A DNA stretch of 64,000 nucleotides from Micromonospora lupini (GCF_026342015.1 NZ_JAPENL010000001.1:1-64000); one strand, 5' to 3'; positions 32,109 to 41,601 are shown, counted from the stretch's first letter. The notes: generated by a model not told the origin, from the sequence alone. Translations and numbers: made by a program.

Positions 32109-33294
32109 CGAGGAACGCCGGGACTCCCTGGCCGACCAGGCCGCCGCCTGGGTTCCCCCGTGGGACCGCCCCCGCCCACCAGCCCTCACCCCGGCCGAGG
32201 CCCCCAAGTCCCCCGAGGCCGCCGGCTCTCCCGAGGCTGCCGAGCCTCCCGGCGCTGCCGAGGCTGCCGACGCTCTCGCGTCCGCCGCTGTCCCCGAGGT
32301 GCCGGCGGTGCCGGAGGTGCCCGAGCAGCTTGGTGCACACACGGTCTCCGAGTCTTCCGATGCCGCCGACGTCCACAGCGAAGGCGACAAGGAACTCGCG
32401 GCCACGGCGGTCACCGTCCCGCCGACGGCCGCAGAAGATCTTGGAAGCAAACCGCCCCTCCAGGGGCCGGAATCTTCCAAGATCGCTGACAGACCCACCG
32501 AACCGGCGGACCTGGCCGAGTTGGTCGAGGATGCCCCACCCATCGAGCTCGCCGAGCCGGCCGGAGCTGTCGAGCCGGCCGCCTGGATCGAGACGGCCGA
32601 GGCTGCCGAGCCGGCCGAGTCGATTGAGACGATCGGGGCAGCCGCGGAGGCCGGGGCGGGTGTGGCGGGCGGGGCTGGGGGCGTACCTCGGCGGGAGGTT
32701 GTGGGGCGGCGGCGGGTGACGGCCGCGCCGGAGCCCGCGCCCGACCTGCCCGACGGCGAGCTGCGCGGCGCGCTGGAGGCGATCCTGCTGGTGGTGGACG
32801 AACCGGTCAGCGAGCTGGTCCTGGCCCAGGTGCTGGAGCAGTCGGCCGAGCGGATCGGGCCGATGCTCGACGAGATCGCCGCCGGCTACACGGCCGCCGG
32901 GCACGGGTTCGAGCTGCGCCGGGCGGCGGGCGGTTGGCGGTTGTACACCCGGCCGGAATACGCTACGTACGTCGAGCGGTTCGTCCTGGACGGGCAGTCC
33001 GTGCGGCTGACCCAGGCGGCGTTGGAGACTCTGGCCGTGGTCGCGTACAAGCAGCCGGTGACCCGGTCGCGGATCTCGGCCATCCGGGGTGTCAACTGCG
33101 ACGGCGTGATCCGTACGCTTGTCACTCGCGGCCTCGTCGAGGAGTGCGGCGCCGAACCGGACAGCGGGGCGTTCCTCTACCGGACCACCACGCTGTTCCT
33201 GGAGAAGCTCGGGCTGAACACCGTCGACGAGCTGCCACCCCTCGCACCCTTCCTGCCCGACGACGTAGAAGAGCTTGCTGATGCGACCCGATAA
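32101..33294 (+). CDS. scpB: Segregation and condensation protein ScpB
   Basis: 397 residues. The first about 200 residues are a disordered Pro/Ala/Glu-rich extension (APKSPEAAGSPEAAEPP and similar); the last about 190 are the ScpB double winged helix (LRGALEAILLVVDEPVSELVLAQVLEQ, YKQPVTRSRISAIRGVNCDGVIRTL). Partner of ScpA in the SMC complex. The start ATG 32101 lies within the end of scpA. The extension is far longer than in typical ScpB. Confidence 0.92.
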   Translation: MSDEERRDSLADQAAAWVPPWDRPRPPALTPAEAPKSPEAAGSPEAAEPPGAAEAADALASAAVPEVPAVPEVPEQLGAHTVSESSDAADVHSEGDKELAATAVTVPPTAAEDLGSKPPLQGPESSKIADRPTEPADLAELVEDAPPIELAEPAGAVEPAAWIETAEAAEPAESIETIGAAAEAGAGVAGGAGGVPRREVVGRRRVTAAPEPAPDLPDGELRGALEAILLVVDEPVSELVLAQVLEQSAERIGPMLDEIAAGYTAAGHGFELRRAAGGWRLYTRPEYATYVERFVLDGQSVRLTQAALETLAVVAYKQPVTRSRISAIRGVNCDGVIRTLVTRGLVEECGAEPDSGAFLYRTTTLFLEKLGLNTVDELPPLAPFLPDDVEELADATR

Positions 33295-34051
33295 CCGTTC
33301 CCCGAAGTCCGACGCCCCCGTCTACGAGGGGGCGGAGCGCCTGCAGAAGGTGCTCGCCGCCGCCGGCGTGGGTTCCCGGCGTGCCTGCGAGGACCTGATC
33401 TTCCGGCGCCGGGTGACGGTGGACGGGCGCGTCGCCAAGCTCGGCGACAAGGTCGACCCGGCCATTTCGGTGATCCACGTGGACGGCGAGCGCCTCCAGG
33501 TCGATGTCCGCCTGGTCTACGTGGCGATGAACAAGCCGCGCGGGGTGGTCACCACCATGGCGGACGACAAGGGACGCAACGAGCTGTCCGACTTCATCGG
33601 CGCCCGGCTCGAGCAGCGGGTCTACCACGTCGGGCGGCTCGACGCGGACAGCGAGGGCCTGCTGCTGCTCACCAACGACGGCACCCTCGCGCACAAGCTC
33701 ATGCACCCCTCGTACCAGGTGCTCAAGACCTACCTCGCCGAGGTGGTGGGGCCGATCCCGCGCAACCTCAGCAAGCGGTTGCTGGCCGGCGTCGAGCTGG
33801 AGGACGGGCCGGTCACCGTCGACTCGTTCAAGGTCGTGGACACGCTCGGTAAATCCGCCCAGGTGGAGCTGAGCCTGCACGAGGGACGCAAGCACATCGT
33901 CCGGCGGTTGATGGACGAGGTCGGGCACCCGGTGACCCGGCTGGTGCGTACCGCGATCGGGCCGATCCGGCTCGGCGACCTGCGCACCGGGCGGATCCGG
34001 CGGCTGACCAACGCGGAGGTCGCCGCCCTGTTCCACGCGGTGGGTGACTGA
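33281..34051 (+). CDS. rluB: Pseudouridine synthase RluB-type
   Basis: 256 residues. N-terminal S4 domain (RLQKVLAAAGVGSRRACEDLI) and RsuA/RluB-family catalytic domain with GRLDADSEGLLLLTNDG (catalytic Asp), NKPRGVVTT and HEGRKHIVRRL. Modifies 23S helix 89-region uridine in E. coli; same site likely. ATG 33281 overlaps the scpB end by 14 bases. Position equals Rv1711. Confidence 0.93.
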   Translation: MRPDNRSPKSDAPVYEGAERLQKVLAAAGVGSRRACEDLIFRRRVTVDGRVAKLGDKVDPAISVIHVDGERLQVDVRLVYVAMNKPRGVVTTMADDKGRNELSDFIGARLEQRVYHVGRLDADSEGLLLLTNDGTLAHKLMHPSYQVLKTYLAEVVGPIPRNLSKRLLAGVELEDGPVTVDSFKVVDTLGKSAQVELSLHEGRKHIVRRLMDEVGHPVTRLVRTAIGPIRLGDLRTGRIRRLTNAEVAALFHAVGD

Positions 34052-34247
34052 CCCCCGAGTTCGGGGTACGGCTGCCGGTAGGCTCGCGACGGCCGGGTAC
34101 GCGGCCGCCGGAGGTGGCGTGGGTCGCCTCGGGCGGTGTCGCGCGTGGGTCCGTCGCGGACCCCGGGCATGATTGATGACGATTGACAAACCGCTTGCGG
34201 CGCCAGAGCACCGGGCGATCCGTGAGGTACGGGCTGAGGAGGACACG

Positions 34248-34928
34248 GTGGAGGAAAACGTACGGGCCGGGCGATGTGTGGTCGCTGTGGACGGGCCGTC
34301 CGGTTCGGGTAAGTCCACCGTGTCGCGGCGCCTCGCCGTCGGCATCGGTGCGCGCTACCTGGACACCGGGGCGATGTACCGGGCGATCACGTGGGCCGTG
34401 CTGCGCTCCGGCGTGGACCTCACCGACGCCGCGTCGGTGGCGAAGGTCGCCGGCGAGGTCAAGCTGCACATCGGCACACACCCGCAGGGGTACGCCGTGA
34501 CCGTCGACGGCGTGGGCGTGGACGCGCACATCCGGGGCCCGGAGGTGACCGGAGCGGTCTCCGCCGTCGCCGCCGTGCCGGCCGTTCGTGAGCTGCTGGT
34601 TGCCCGGCAGCGCGAGATGATCGTCAACGCCGGTCGGATGGTGGTCGAGGGACGCGACATCGGCTCCGTCGTGGCGCCGGACGCCGACCTGAAGGTCTTC
34701 CTCACCGCCTCCGAGGCGGCCCGTGCCGCCAGGCGCAGCGCCGAGGACGCCGCCGACGTGGCGGCCACCGCCGCCGACCTGGCCCGCCGCGACCGGCTCG
34801 ACTCGACCCGCAAGGTCAACCCGCTGGCCCAGGCGCCGGGCGCCGTCGTGCTGGACACCACCGAGCTGGGCATCGACGAGGTCGTCGCCCGGCTGCGTGA
34901 CCTGCTCACCGAGCGGGGAGTGGCATGA
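34248..34928 (+). CDS. cmk: Cytidylate kinase
   Basis: 226 residues. Phosphorylates CMP/dCMP. P-loop GPSGSGKST, YLDTGAMYRAITW, VVEGRDIGSVVAPDADLKVFLTAS and RRDRLDSTRKVNPLAQAP are diagnostic. GTG 34248 is chosen because GAGGAGG lies 5 bases upstream and the length fits the family; ATG 34176 would add 24 residues without an SD, although a 42-codon frame from within rluB (34044) ends at 34172 just before it. The stop overlaps the first of two 80-bp repeats. Confidence 0.93.
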   Translation: MEENVRAGRCVVAVDGPSGSGKSTVSRRLAVGIGARYLDTGAMYRAITWAVLRSGVDLTDAASVAKVAGEVKLHIGTHPQGYAVTVDGVGVDAHIRGPEVTGAVSAVAAVPAVRELLVARQREMIVNAGRMVVEGRDIGSVVAPDADLKVFLTASEAARAARRSAEDAADVAATAADLARRDRLDSTRKVNPLAQAPGAVVLDTTELGIDEVVARLRDLLTERGVA

Positions 34929-35008
34929 GCGAGCGTAGCGAGCGAGTCATTGGGTTCAGCGCGGTCGTGCCTCATGGCGCTCCGGAGCGAAGCGGAGGAG
35001 CGGCATGA
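34925..35008 (+). CDS. Putative bridging mini-ORF, copy 1
   Basis: 27 codons ([20 protein letters not shown]...). Its ATG overlaps the cmk stop and its TGA overlaps the ATG of copy 2 (ATGA). Translation unproven. Confidence 0.4.
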   Translation: MSERSERVIGFSAVVPHGAPERSGGAA

Positions 35009-35084
35009 GCGAGCGTAGCGAGCGAGTCATTGGGTTCAGCGCGGTCGTGCCTCATGGCGCTCCGGAGCGAAGCGGAGGAGCGGC
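34925..35084 (+). repeat. Perfect tandem 80-bp duplication between cmk and der
   Basis: 34925-35004 and 35005-35084 are identical, and the first 9 bases of a third unit are the der start. Each unit opens atgagcgagcgtagcgagcg, holds the palindrome cgctccggagcg and ends with an SD (gcggaggagcggc) for the next ATG. Confidence 0.97.
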
Positions 35085-35088
35085 ATGA
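35005..35088 (+). CDS. Putative bridging mini-ORF, copy 2
   Basis: Identical 27-codon frame to copy 1; preceded by GGAGGAG and ending in a TGA that overlaps the der ATG. Together the two copies join cmk to der without an untranslated base. Confidence 0.4.
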   Translation: MSERSERVIGFSAVVPHGAPERSGGAA

Positions 35089-36488
35089 GCGAGGGTGCGG
35101 GATGGGTCGAGCTGCGCGAGCCCGACGTCATCCTTGAGGAGCCGACGGGCCCGCAGCCGGTGGTGGCCGTGGTGGGCCGCCCCAACGTGGGCAAGTCCAC
35201 ACTTGTCAACCGGATCATCGGCCGTCGGCAGGCGGTCGTCGAGGACGTTCCCGGCGTGACCCGGGACCGCGTGCCGTACGACGCGCAGTGGAACGGCCGG
35301 TCGTTCACCGTGGTGGACACCGGCGGTTGGGAACCGGACGCGAAGGACCGGGCCGCGGCCATCGCGGCGCAGGCCGAGACGGCGGTGGTCACCGCCGACG
35401 TGGTCCTCTTCGTGGTCGACTCGATGGTGGGCTCCACCGACGTGGACGAGGCCGCGGTGAAGATGCTGCGCCGCAGCGCCAAGCCGGTGATCCTGGTGGC
35501 GAACAAGGCCGACAACACCGCCATCGAGATGGAGGCCACCTCGCTGTGGTCGCTCGGCCTCGGTGAGCCGTTCCCGGTGTCCGCGCTGCACGGGCGCGGC
35601 TCCGGTGACCTGCTGGACGCCATCCTCTCCGCGCTGCCGGAAGCCCCGGCGATCGTGGAGAACCGGCCGCGCGGGCCGCGCCGCGTCGCGCTCGTCGGTC
35701 GACCGAACGTGGGCAAGTCCAGCCTCCTCAACCGGTTCTCCGGCGAGGAGCGGGCAGTCGTCGACTCGGTCGCCGGCACCACTGTGGACCCGGTGGACAG
35801 CCTTGTCGACATCGGCGGTCAGACCTGGCAGCTCGTCGACACGGCCGGCCTGCGCAAACGGGTCGGCAAGGCCAGCGGCACCGAGTACTACGCCAGCCTG
35901 CGCACCGCCGGCGCGATCGAGGCCGCCGAGGTGGCCGTGGTCCTGCTGGACGCCAGCGAGCCGATCAGCGAGCAGGACCAGCGGATCCTGACAATGGTCA
36001 CCGAGGCCGGCCGGGCGCTCGTCATCGCGTTCAACAAGTGGGACCTGGTCGACGCCGACCGCCGGTACTACCTGGACAAGGAAATCGACCGGGAGCTGCG
36101 CCGCATCCCGTGGGCGATCCGGCTGAATCTGTCGGCGATGACCGGCCGCGCGGTGGACAAGCTGGCCCCGGCCCTGAACAAGGCCCTCGCCAGCTGGGAG
36201 ACCCGGGTGCCGACCGCGCACCTCAACCAGTGGCTGACCGCGCTGGTGCAGGCCACCCCGCACCCGGTGCGCGGTGGGCGCGCGCCGCGCATCCTGTTCG
36301 CCACCCAGGCCGGGGTGGCGCCGCCGCGGTTCGTGCTCTTCACCACAGGCCCCCTGGACGCCGGCTACCAGCGCTTCGTCGAGCGCAAGCTGCGCGAGGA
36401 GTTCGGGTACGAGGGCAGCCCCATCGAGATCTCGGTACGCCCCCGCAAGAAGCTCGGGCCCGGCGGCCGCGGCAAGGCGCACGGCTGA
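35085..36488 (+). CDS. der: Ribosome-assembly GTPase Der (EngA)
   Basis: 467 residues with two tandem GTPase domains: [13 protein letters not shown] and ANKADN in the first, [13 protein letters not shown] and FNKWD in the second, followed by the KH-like C-terminal domain ([27 protein letters not shown]). Needed for 50S assembly. ATG 35085 has GGAGGAG upstream supplied by the 80-bp repeat. Ends the conserved core block at the Rv1713 position and is followed by a terminator. Confidence 0.97.
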   Translation: MSEGAGWVELREPDVILEEPTGPQPVVAVVGRPNVGKSTLVNRIIGRRQAVVEDVPGVTRDRVPYDAQWNGRSFTVVDTGGWEPDAKDRAAAIAAQAETAVVTADVVLFVVDSMVGSTDVDEAAVKMLRRSAKPVILVANKADNTAIEMEATSLWSLGLGEPFPVSALHGRGSGDLLDAILSALPEAPAIVENRPRGPRRVALVGRPNVGKSSLLNRFSGEERAVVDSVAGTTVDPVDSLVDIGGQTWQLVDTAGLRKRVGKASGTEYYASLRTAGAIEAAEVAVVLLDASEPISEQDQRILTMVTEAGRALVIAFNKWDLVDADRRYYLDKEIDRELRRIPWAIRLNLSAMTGRAVDKLAPALNKALASWETRVPTAHLNQWLTALVQATPHPVRGGRAPRILFATQAGVAPPRFVLFTTGPLDAGYQRFVERKLREEFGYEGSPIEISVRPRKKLGPGGRGKAHG

Positions 36489-36504
36489 CCTGTTCTGCGC
36501 GTCG

Positions 36505-36541
36505 AAATGCCGGATGGGCCATCGCGGTCCGTCCGGCATTT
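36505..36541 (+). terminator. Terminator after der
   Basis: A 10-bp stem (aaatgccgga with tccggcattt), extended by weaker pairs, ends in tttcttc. It begins 17 bases after the der stop. Confidence 0.75.
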
Positions 36542-36680
36542 CTTCACCCCCACCCTCCTAGGACGCTGTAGGGGGTGTGCGGTGGTTCGCGACTCGTACG
36601 ACCCGGGTGGGGCCTGTGCGGACGGGCGCGAGGTGCTGCGCTAAGCTTTAGCGGCTGTCGCGGGGGAAACCACGCGGGGG

Positions 36681-36755
<75 letters not shown>

Positions 36756-36762
36756 GCAGGTC

Positions 36763-36795
36763 AAAGGGCTGATCCGGAAACCGGGTCGGCCCTTT
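36763..36795 (+). terminator. Terminator after tRNA-Pro
   Basis: A 15-bp stem (two G-T pairs) with loop aaa, starting aaagggc and ending gcccttt. Sits 9 bases after the tRNA. Confidence 0.8.
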
Positions 36796-36980
36796 CGCCG
36801 TTCTGGGGACCAAGATCAGTCAAGTTGAGCTGGCTAGCGCTGCTTGACCGCCGGTCAAGCTTCAGCGGCCAGTGCGATTGTGGTCCGCCAGACAGCTGAT
36901 GTGCGACGCAGCTCAGCCAGGTGATGTGCGACAGATCAGCAAGCTAGGGGCGACAGGACGGTCGCTGCCACAGAGTTCTC

Positions 36981-37736
36981 TCACGCCGGGTTGCCAGCAT
37001 TCCCGGAGGTGGAGGCCCCGAGATCGGCGCAGGCATCCGTAACGGTCTTGGTCCACACCTCAGGATGGGTGAACCAGAAGTCATGCGGTACGCCAGGGAC
37101 GGTCGAGAGCCTTCCGCGTGGAACCAGCGTGGCGACCTGCGCCAGGGGCCACGACGGGCGGATGTCATCGCCGGCTGCGATGAAATGCATCGGCACGGCG
37201 CAGGCGGCCAGTCCGCGCCACAGATCGGGTTGATGAATCCATGCGGTGAACGAATCGCTGAGAGCTGCATGCACTTCGGGCACCCAGCCGATGTCGACAA
37301 CGGGCTCGCCGGCCTTGCCCGCTTCGTATGCCTCGGACCAGGTGCGGTCACGCTGGGGACCTCTGCCAGCGATGCCGATCAGCGCGGTCACTGTCTCCGG
37401 ATGTTCGACCGCGTAGCGCACACCCAGATCGCATCCCCACGAATGGCCTACCACGATCCAGGTGTCGACGCGGACCGCCTCACGGATTCCTTCAAGATCA
37501 GCAATTGCCTCTTCCATGGTGTGCGGGCCGCCGCCCGAGCGACCAACGCCGCGCGGTTCGGGGTACCAGGCGCGGTGGTTCAGCGGCGAGATCTCATCCC
37601 GTTCCAGGTACTGCACACAACCCGGGCCACCGGTCAGGACGACGACGTCAGGCCCACGGCCCGTCACGCCAACGTGCAGTACAGAACCTCTTACGTGGAA
37701 TGTCCGCGACTCCATGGCCTCGAACGCTACCCACAT
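36981..37736 (-). CDS. Alpha/beta hydrolase (S33-like)
   Basis: 251 residues. GGPG oxyanion motif near residue 37, nucleophile elbow GHSWG (Ser99), acid near Asp190/191, and catalytic His218 in VPHDFWF. EPRGVGRSGGG resembles proline iminopeptidase-type enzymes. No signal peptide. ATG 37736 or ATG 37715 may be the start. First gene inside the island; no operon partners. Substrate unknown. Confidence 0.85.
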   Translation of the reverse strand: MWVAFEAMESRTFHVRGSVLHVGVTGRGPDVVVLTGGPGCVQYLERDEISPLNHRAWYPEPRGVGRSGGGPHTMEEAIADLEGIREAVRVDTWIVVGHSWGCDLGVRYAVEHPETVTALIGIAGRGPQRDRTWSEAYEAGKAGEPVVDIGWVPEVHAALSDSFTAWIHQPDLWRGLAACAVPMHFIAAGDDIRPSWPLAQVATLVPRGRLSTVPGVPHDFWFTHPEVWTKTVTDACADLGASTSGNAGNPA

Positions 37737-37952
37737 CAGCCGTACGGATAAGCACGATCAGCGCGGCGAGGGCTATGGCTGGCTGGAAGCCACCATGGGC
37801 CGTCCGTGGGCCAGGAAGTGTGATGCGCAGCGGGCACGGGACGCAATCGGACCTACAGCCAGCCGAAGGCGTTCCAGGATCACGGCCGGTCGGATGCGGT
37901 CTTCCATCGGGCGGCTTGAGGCCCTCAATCAAAGCCTTCCGAGCAGGGCAGA

Positions 37953-38837
37953 TTGGCCGGCGGCCAGAACGTGTCCCTGGGCCACAGGCAGCCAGTACAG
38001 CTCGAAGCGGATCGGTTCAGTGTCGCCGTCGCCGCGTTCCACGGCGAGGTTCGGCTGCCCCGTGGCCTGCACGGCCTCGAGCTGGCGGCAGTGGACCCCA
38101 GTCTCGTTGTGTGCGCGGCGGATGACGGCCGCTGGCTTCATCTCACCCTGGGCGGCGCCGACGCGGAAACGACGGGTCCTGCCGGTCTGCGCGGTGTTCG
38201 AGAGGTCGCCCTGGATGGTGGAGGCACTTTGTCCGCCGCTGCCGTACGGGAAGCGGAGAAGCTGGAGGGCTTCCGGATCTTCTGGCGCAAGCCCCCGGGC
38301 CGGCTGGTCGACGCCGCAGCGCTAGCCGGTCTGCCTCGTCTGACTGTTATCGAGCTTGCCGATGGCTACGGTTTGGACGCGGGAACATTACCGGACCTGA
38401 CCTCACTGACGCAGCTGAGCATCAGCGGTCTACGCCGATCGATCGTGCCGGCTTTGAAAGCCCGCTACCGCGGCGCCGGGGTGAGCCTGGTCATTGGCGG
38501 CGCGAAGCACGACACGTGGCTGGTCGCCAACCTGAACAACCCGTTCCGAGACTGGGTCGACGACGACGCCCGAGGCGGAGCCGCCGCCTGCAAGGCATAC
38601 GCCAGCGCGGTCCGCGCTATTGACAAGCTTCCGCAGGACCGTGATCGGTGTGCGGGCGAAGCTGAAGCGGTGATGCGCACCCTGGTTGAGGCGCTCAACG
38701 GTATCGAGCAGAAGTACGACATCATCGACACGCTGCGCCGAGAGGAAGCCTGCGACGCGTTTATTGAACTCACTGCCCGAGCTGGAGTCCCATCGCATCT
38801 GGCCGACCAGTGGCTCGACGAGTGGCGTCGCTTCTAA
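37953..38837 (+). CDS. Hypothetical protein with LRR-like segment
   Basis: 294 residues, not recognised. An N-terminal beta-rich half, a stretch like leucine-rich repeats (residues about 112-150, LPRLTVIELADGYGL, LPDLTSLTQLSISGL), and a helical C-terminus rich in Trp/Glu (LADQWLDEWRRF). Looks cytoplasmic. Start TTG 37953 is doubtful; GTG 37971 is an alternative. Contains a rare TTA codon at 38388. The 216 bases before it hold no gene I can support. Confidence 0.6.
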   Translation: MAGGQNVSLGHRQPVQLEADRFSVAVAAFHGEVRLPRGLHGLELAAVDPSLVVCAADDGRWLHLTLGGADAETTGPAGLRGVREVALDGGGTLSAAAVREAEKLEGFRIFWRKPPGRLVDAAALAGLPRLTVIELADGYGLDAGTLPDLTSLTQLSISGLRRSIVPALKARYRGAGVSLVIGGAKHDTWLVANLNNPFRDWVDDDARGGAAACKAYASAVRAIDKLPQDRDRCAGEAEAVMRTLVEALNGIEQKYDIIDTLRREEACDAFIELTARAGVPSHLADQWLDEWRRF

Positions 38838-39909
38838 CTGACTCCCTCGGGCACCGTCGCGCTCGAGCGGTGCAAGATCAGACCAGAGCACGGCGCTACC
38901 AGTATCGGGTTCGCCTTCGGTTGGATGGGGTTGGCGGGGACAGCAGGAAGGAGGGAAGCGTGGAGGCCGTCGCCGCAGACGCAAGCACGCTGCCTGACAC
39001 GGACGGCGCACCAACTACATTGGTGAAGCGCAGCAGGTGAGCGGAAAGCTGGCGTACATGGCCGCAGGCCCGTAGCTGGCGACGCATGACTTTGCCGACG
39101 AGCGTGCGTGGATCAGGCACTTCTGGCTCTGGTATGTACGCGGCCACGACGGGTGTGCGTACTGTCCATGCGAGAGCTCGATAAAGACGGTGGCCGTCGT
39201 CAGTAGCGACCAGGACACCGGTGTCCGGGCCGAGTCGGAGGGCAGGCGGCGCGAGCGAGCGCATGACCACGTTGCCCAGTCCGCGGCTCCGGTGTGCAGG
39301 TGCGGTTTCGACCTGGTCGACGATCCCGAATGCGTCGGCGGTCGTGAGCCTGCCGGACGCGGCGACCTGCCCCTAAAGGTCGAGAACGATAGCAGTGACA
39401 ACATCGCCGGAGTCCGAGGCCGTGCGGTGTACGGCGATGGAGGAGTTGTGTCGGAATCGGCCCGGTGTGTCGTCGTCATGAGGAAGCCGGTGTCGGCCAG
39501 CTTCCACTGTGGCGGCAGAGCGGCACCGGCGCCCACATCACGAGGGTGCCCCGCGCTGTGGCTCAGGGCTGACTGATGGCCGTCGGTCTGGTGATCTGCC
39601 CACTCGCCGGTCCACACTGCGAGGTCGCGTACCCGACGCTCGGTGCTCTGCCGGGACTTGGCCGCCCACTTCGTTGCGTTCTTTGACGCCGAGTCGTCCA
39701 GGACCTGGCGGTCGGTCGCGGTCCAGGCGGGAAGCTGCGCTATCCACTCTTCTGCCTGCTCGGCGCTGTGGCCGCTACCGATCAACCATGGGCGGGCTGT
39801 CCGTTGTCCTGCCGGCGGCAGGACTGCCGTGCGTGCCTTGACAGGAAGGCGGAGCAGCAGGACAGTCGACATATTCATAGACGTCTAGTTATATACGGCG
39901 AGGTGTGCC
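38838..39909. other. Degraded intergenic stretch
   Basis: About 1.07 kb without an intact gene. The minus strand holds an acetyltransferase relic (39060-39478) and, upstream on the same strand, an open stretch (39480-39878) beginning MNMSTVLLLRLPVKAR whose product I cannot name. The last 50 bases before 39910 carry AT-rich sequence (tagttatatacggcg) likely to be the promoter of the next gene. Confidence 0.5.
39060..39478 (-). pseudogene. Broken GNAT acetyltransferase
   Basis: Minus-strand pieces in one frame read GQVAASGRL..., TAPAHRSRGLGNVVMRSLA (acetyl-CoA loop R-x-x-G-x-G/A type) and TGVLVATDDGHRLYRALAW, typical of a GNAT enzyme C-terminal half. A TAG interrupts the frame at 39373-39375, just before GQVAAS, and upstream sequence continues better in another frame. 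The 3' end is blurred. Inactive relic. Confidence 0.6.
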
Positions 39910-40986
39910 ATGCGGAAGTCGCTGACTGCTGTGGCCGCCATCGCTGTTGCCATGGTCGCGATGATGGCCGCGATCTCACACGCCAGTGCGGCGAACGCGG
40001 CGGCCGGGTGTCGGGTGAACTACGTCGTCACCAGCCAGTGGACCGGTGGCTTCCACGCCGACATCGCGGTCACCAACTTGGGTGACCTAGTCAACGGGTG
40101 GACGCTGCGGTTCGCGTTCCCTGCAGTCGACCAGCGGCTCACGCAAACCTGGAGTGCCACCTGGGTCCAGGCGGGCCAGCAGGTCAGCGCGACCAATCTG
40201 GGCTGGAACGCGACCCTGGCCACCAATGGCTCCGCGAACATCGGTTTCGTTGGCGCCTGGTCGGGCAGCAACCCCATACCGGCGTCCTTTACGCTCAACG
40301 GCGTCACGTGCACCGGCGGCGTCCTGCCCAGCGTGACGCCGACCTGGACGACCACACCGCCGGTCGCTGACTACCCGGCGATCGTCACCTGGCTCAGCCC
40401 GACCGCCGGCGCGGTGTACACCACGCCGGGAACCGTCCTGCTGGCGGCGACCGCGACCGTGGGAGGCGGACACAGCATCACCTCGGTGTCGTTCCGGGTG
40501 GACGGCGTCACGGCGGCCCGGGGGGTGAGGACGACCGGTGACCGGTACGAGGCGCTGTGGACACCACCGATCGGGGAGCCCGGCACCAGCACCACCTTCG
40601 TGCTGTACGTCTCGGCCGGCACCGACCAGTCGCTGTCTGGCGCTGCGCCGCCGTTGCTGGTCACGGTGGTGACGCCGGCGTCCACCGGCACCAACCACCC
40701 GCCGGCGGTGGCGTTGAGCACCCCCGGCGGGCAGACCTACTTCGTCGAGCCGACGACCGTCACGCTGGTCGCCGACGTCGCCGACACCGATCCCGGGGAC
40801 CTCGTCAGCCGGGTGGAGTTCTACCTCGGCGCAACCCGGCTGGCCGTGACGCCGACCAACAGCGGACAGCGCTACCAGTTCCAGACGGCCCTGTCGGCCG
40901 GCACGTCGTCCACCTTCACCGTGTGGGTCCACGATTCCCACGGCGGCCTCGGCATCTCGAACCCGCTGACCTTCACCATCCGTTAG
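39910..40986 (+). CDS. Secreted CBM2 protein with Ig-like domains
   Basis: 358 residues. Signal peptide (VAAIAVAMVAMMAAISHASA), then a family-2 carbohydrate-binding module (residues about 33-145: CRVNYVVTSQWTGGFHADIAVTNL, WSATWVQAGQQVSATNLGWNATL, Trp-rich, bounded by Cys), a PT linker, and two Ig/cadherin-like domains (residues about 160-255 and 265-358). No catalytic domain. CBM2 binds crystalline cellulose or chitin. It may be an adhesin or auxiliary polysaccharide-binding protein. Separate from the LacI locus by debris. Confidence 0.85.
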   Translation: MRKSLTAVAAIAVAMVAMMAAISHASAANAAAGCRVNYVVTSQWTGGFHADIAVTNLGDLVNGWTLRFAFPAVDQRLTQTWSATWVQAGQQVSATNLGWNATLATNGSANIGFVGAWSGSNPIPASFTLNGVTCTGGVLPSVTPTWTTTPPVADYPAIVTWLSPTAGAVYTTPGTVLLAATATVGGGHSITSVSFRVDGVTAARGVRTTGDRYEALWTPPIGEPGTSTTFVLYVSAGTDQSLSGAAPPLLVTVVTPASTGTNHPPAVALSTPGGQTYFVEPTTVTLVADVADTDPGDLVSRVEFYLGATRLAVTPTNSGQRYQFQTALSAGTSSTFTVWVHDSHGGLGISNPLTFTIR

Positions 40987-41373
40987 CGCCTCGGCCCTCC
41001 GTTAAGGGCTGACCAAGGTCATTCCACTGGCCGTCGATACGTTTGCGAGTCGGCACGGCGCTCTGGGTCAATTCGACCAGGCCATCGGGGTTGGCGGTGA
41101 CCGTCGTGGTGGGTGAACCTGCGGCGGTCGCCTCAAACAGCTTGCTGGAGCTGTGGAGTTGCGGGTGAGCTTGCTGGAGTCCGCCGTAGTTCCGTCATTC
41201 GAGACACCGATCCCACAGGCAGTGCCCCGACCAGGACCTTCAGGCTGCAGACCTCTTCGGCGAACCCGAACATGTCAGCCATGGTGCTCCCGGTCGTCAG
41301 TCGGGCGACGTCCGCTCATGCCGATGAGCGGGTCGGAGATCGTGCGCGATGATCCGGTGCGGCATAGGAGGCG
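40987..41373. other. Stretch without a supported gene
   Basis: 387 bases. A 49-codon minus-strand frame (41133-41282, MADMFGFAEEVCSLKVLVG...) has GGGAG before its ATG but no recognisable homology. Probably remnant sequence. Confidence 0.3.
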
Positions 41374-41601
41374 TCACTGTTCGGGTGCTGAGCTGAACCT
41401 TCGTGTATCGCCACGTGCCAGTACTTCTTTGATCATCGGGCGGGTGTAGGCCTTCTCCGGATCCTCCGAAGCATCGCCGCCGTGGTAATACTCGCCTTCG
41501 TCGAACGCCTCGAACACGTCGAGAAACACCTCGGGTAGCGCGGTGTCGAAGGTGGCCGTGTGGTGAGCATGAAACCAGTCCGGGAGGCGGCCGGCGAGTG
41601 G
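41374..41601 (-). pseudogene. Orphan coding fragment after the LacI gene
   Basis: In the frame of the LacI gene and directly after its stop, 75 sense codons read PLAGRLPDWFHAHHTATFDT... and later FDEGEYYHGGDASEDPEKAY. The composition is protein-like (acidic, aromatic), unlike random high-GC frames. There is no start codon, so it looks like the 3' end of a gene whose 5' part was replaced by lacI. Product not recognised. Confidence 0.45.

Noticed and set aside
34925..35084. CRISPR-like or attachment-site repeats before der
   Set aside because: Perfect head-to-tail duplication with start/stop logic, no spacers and no integrase.
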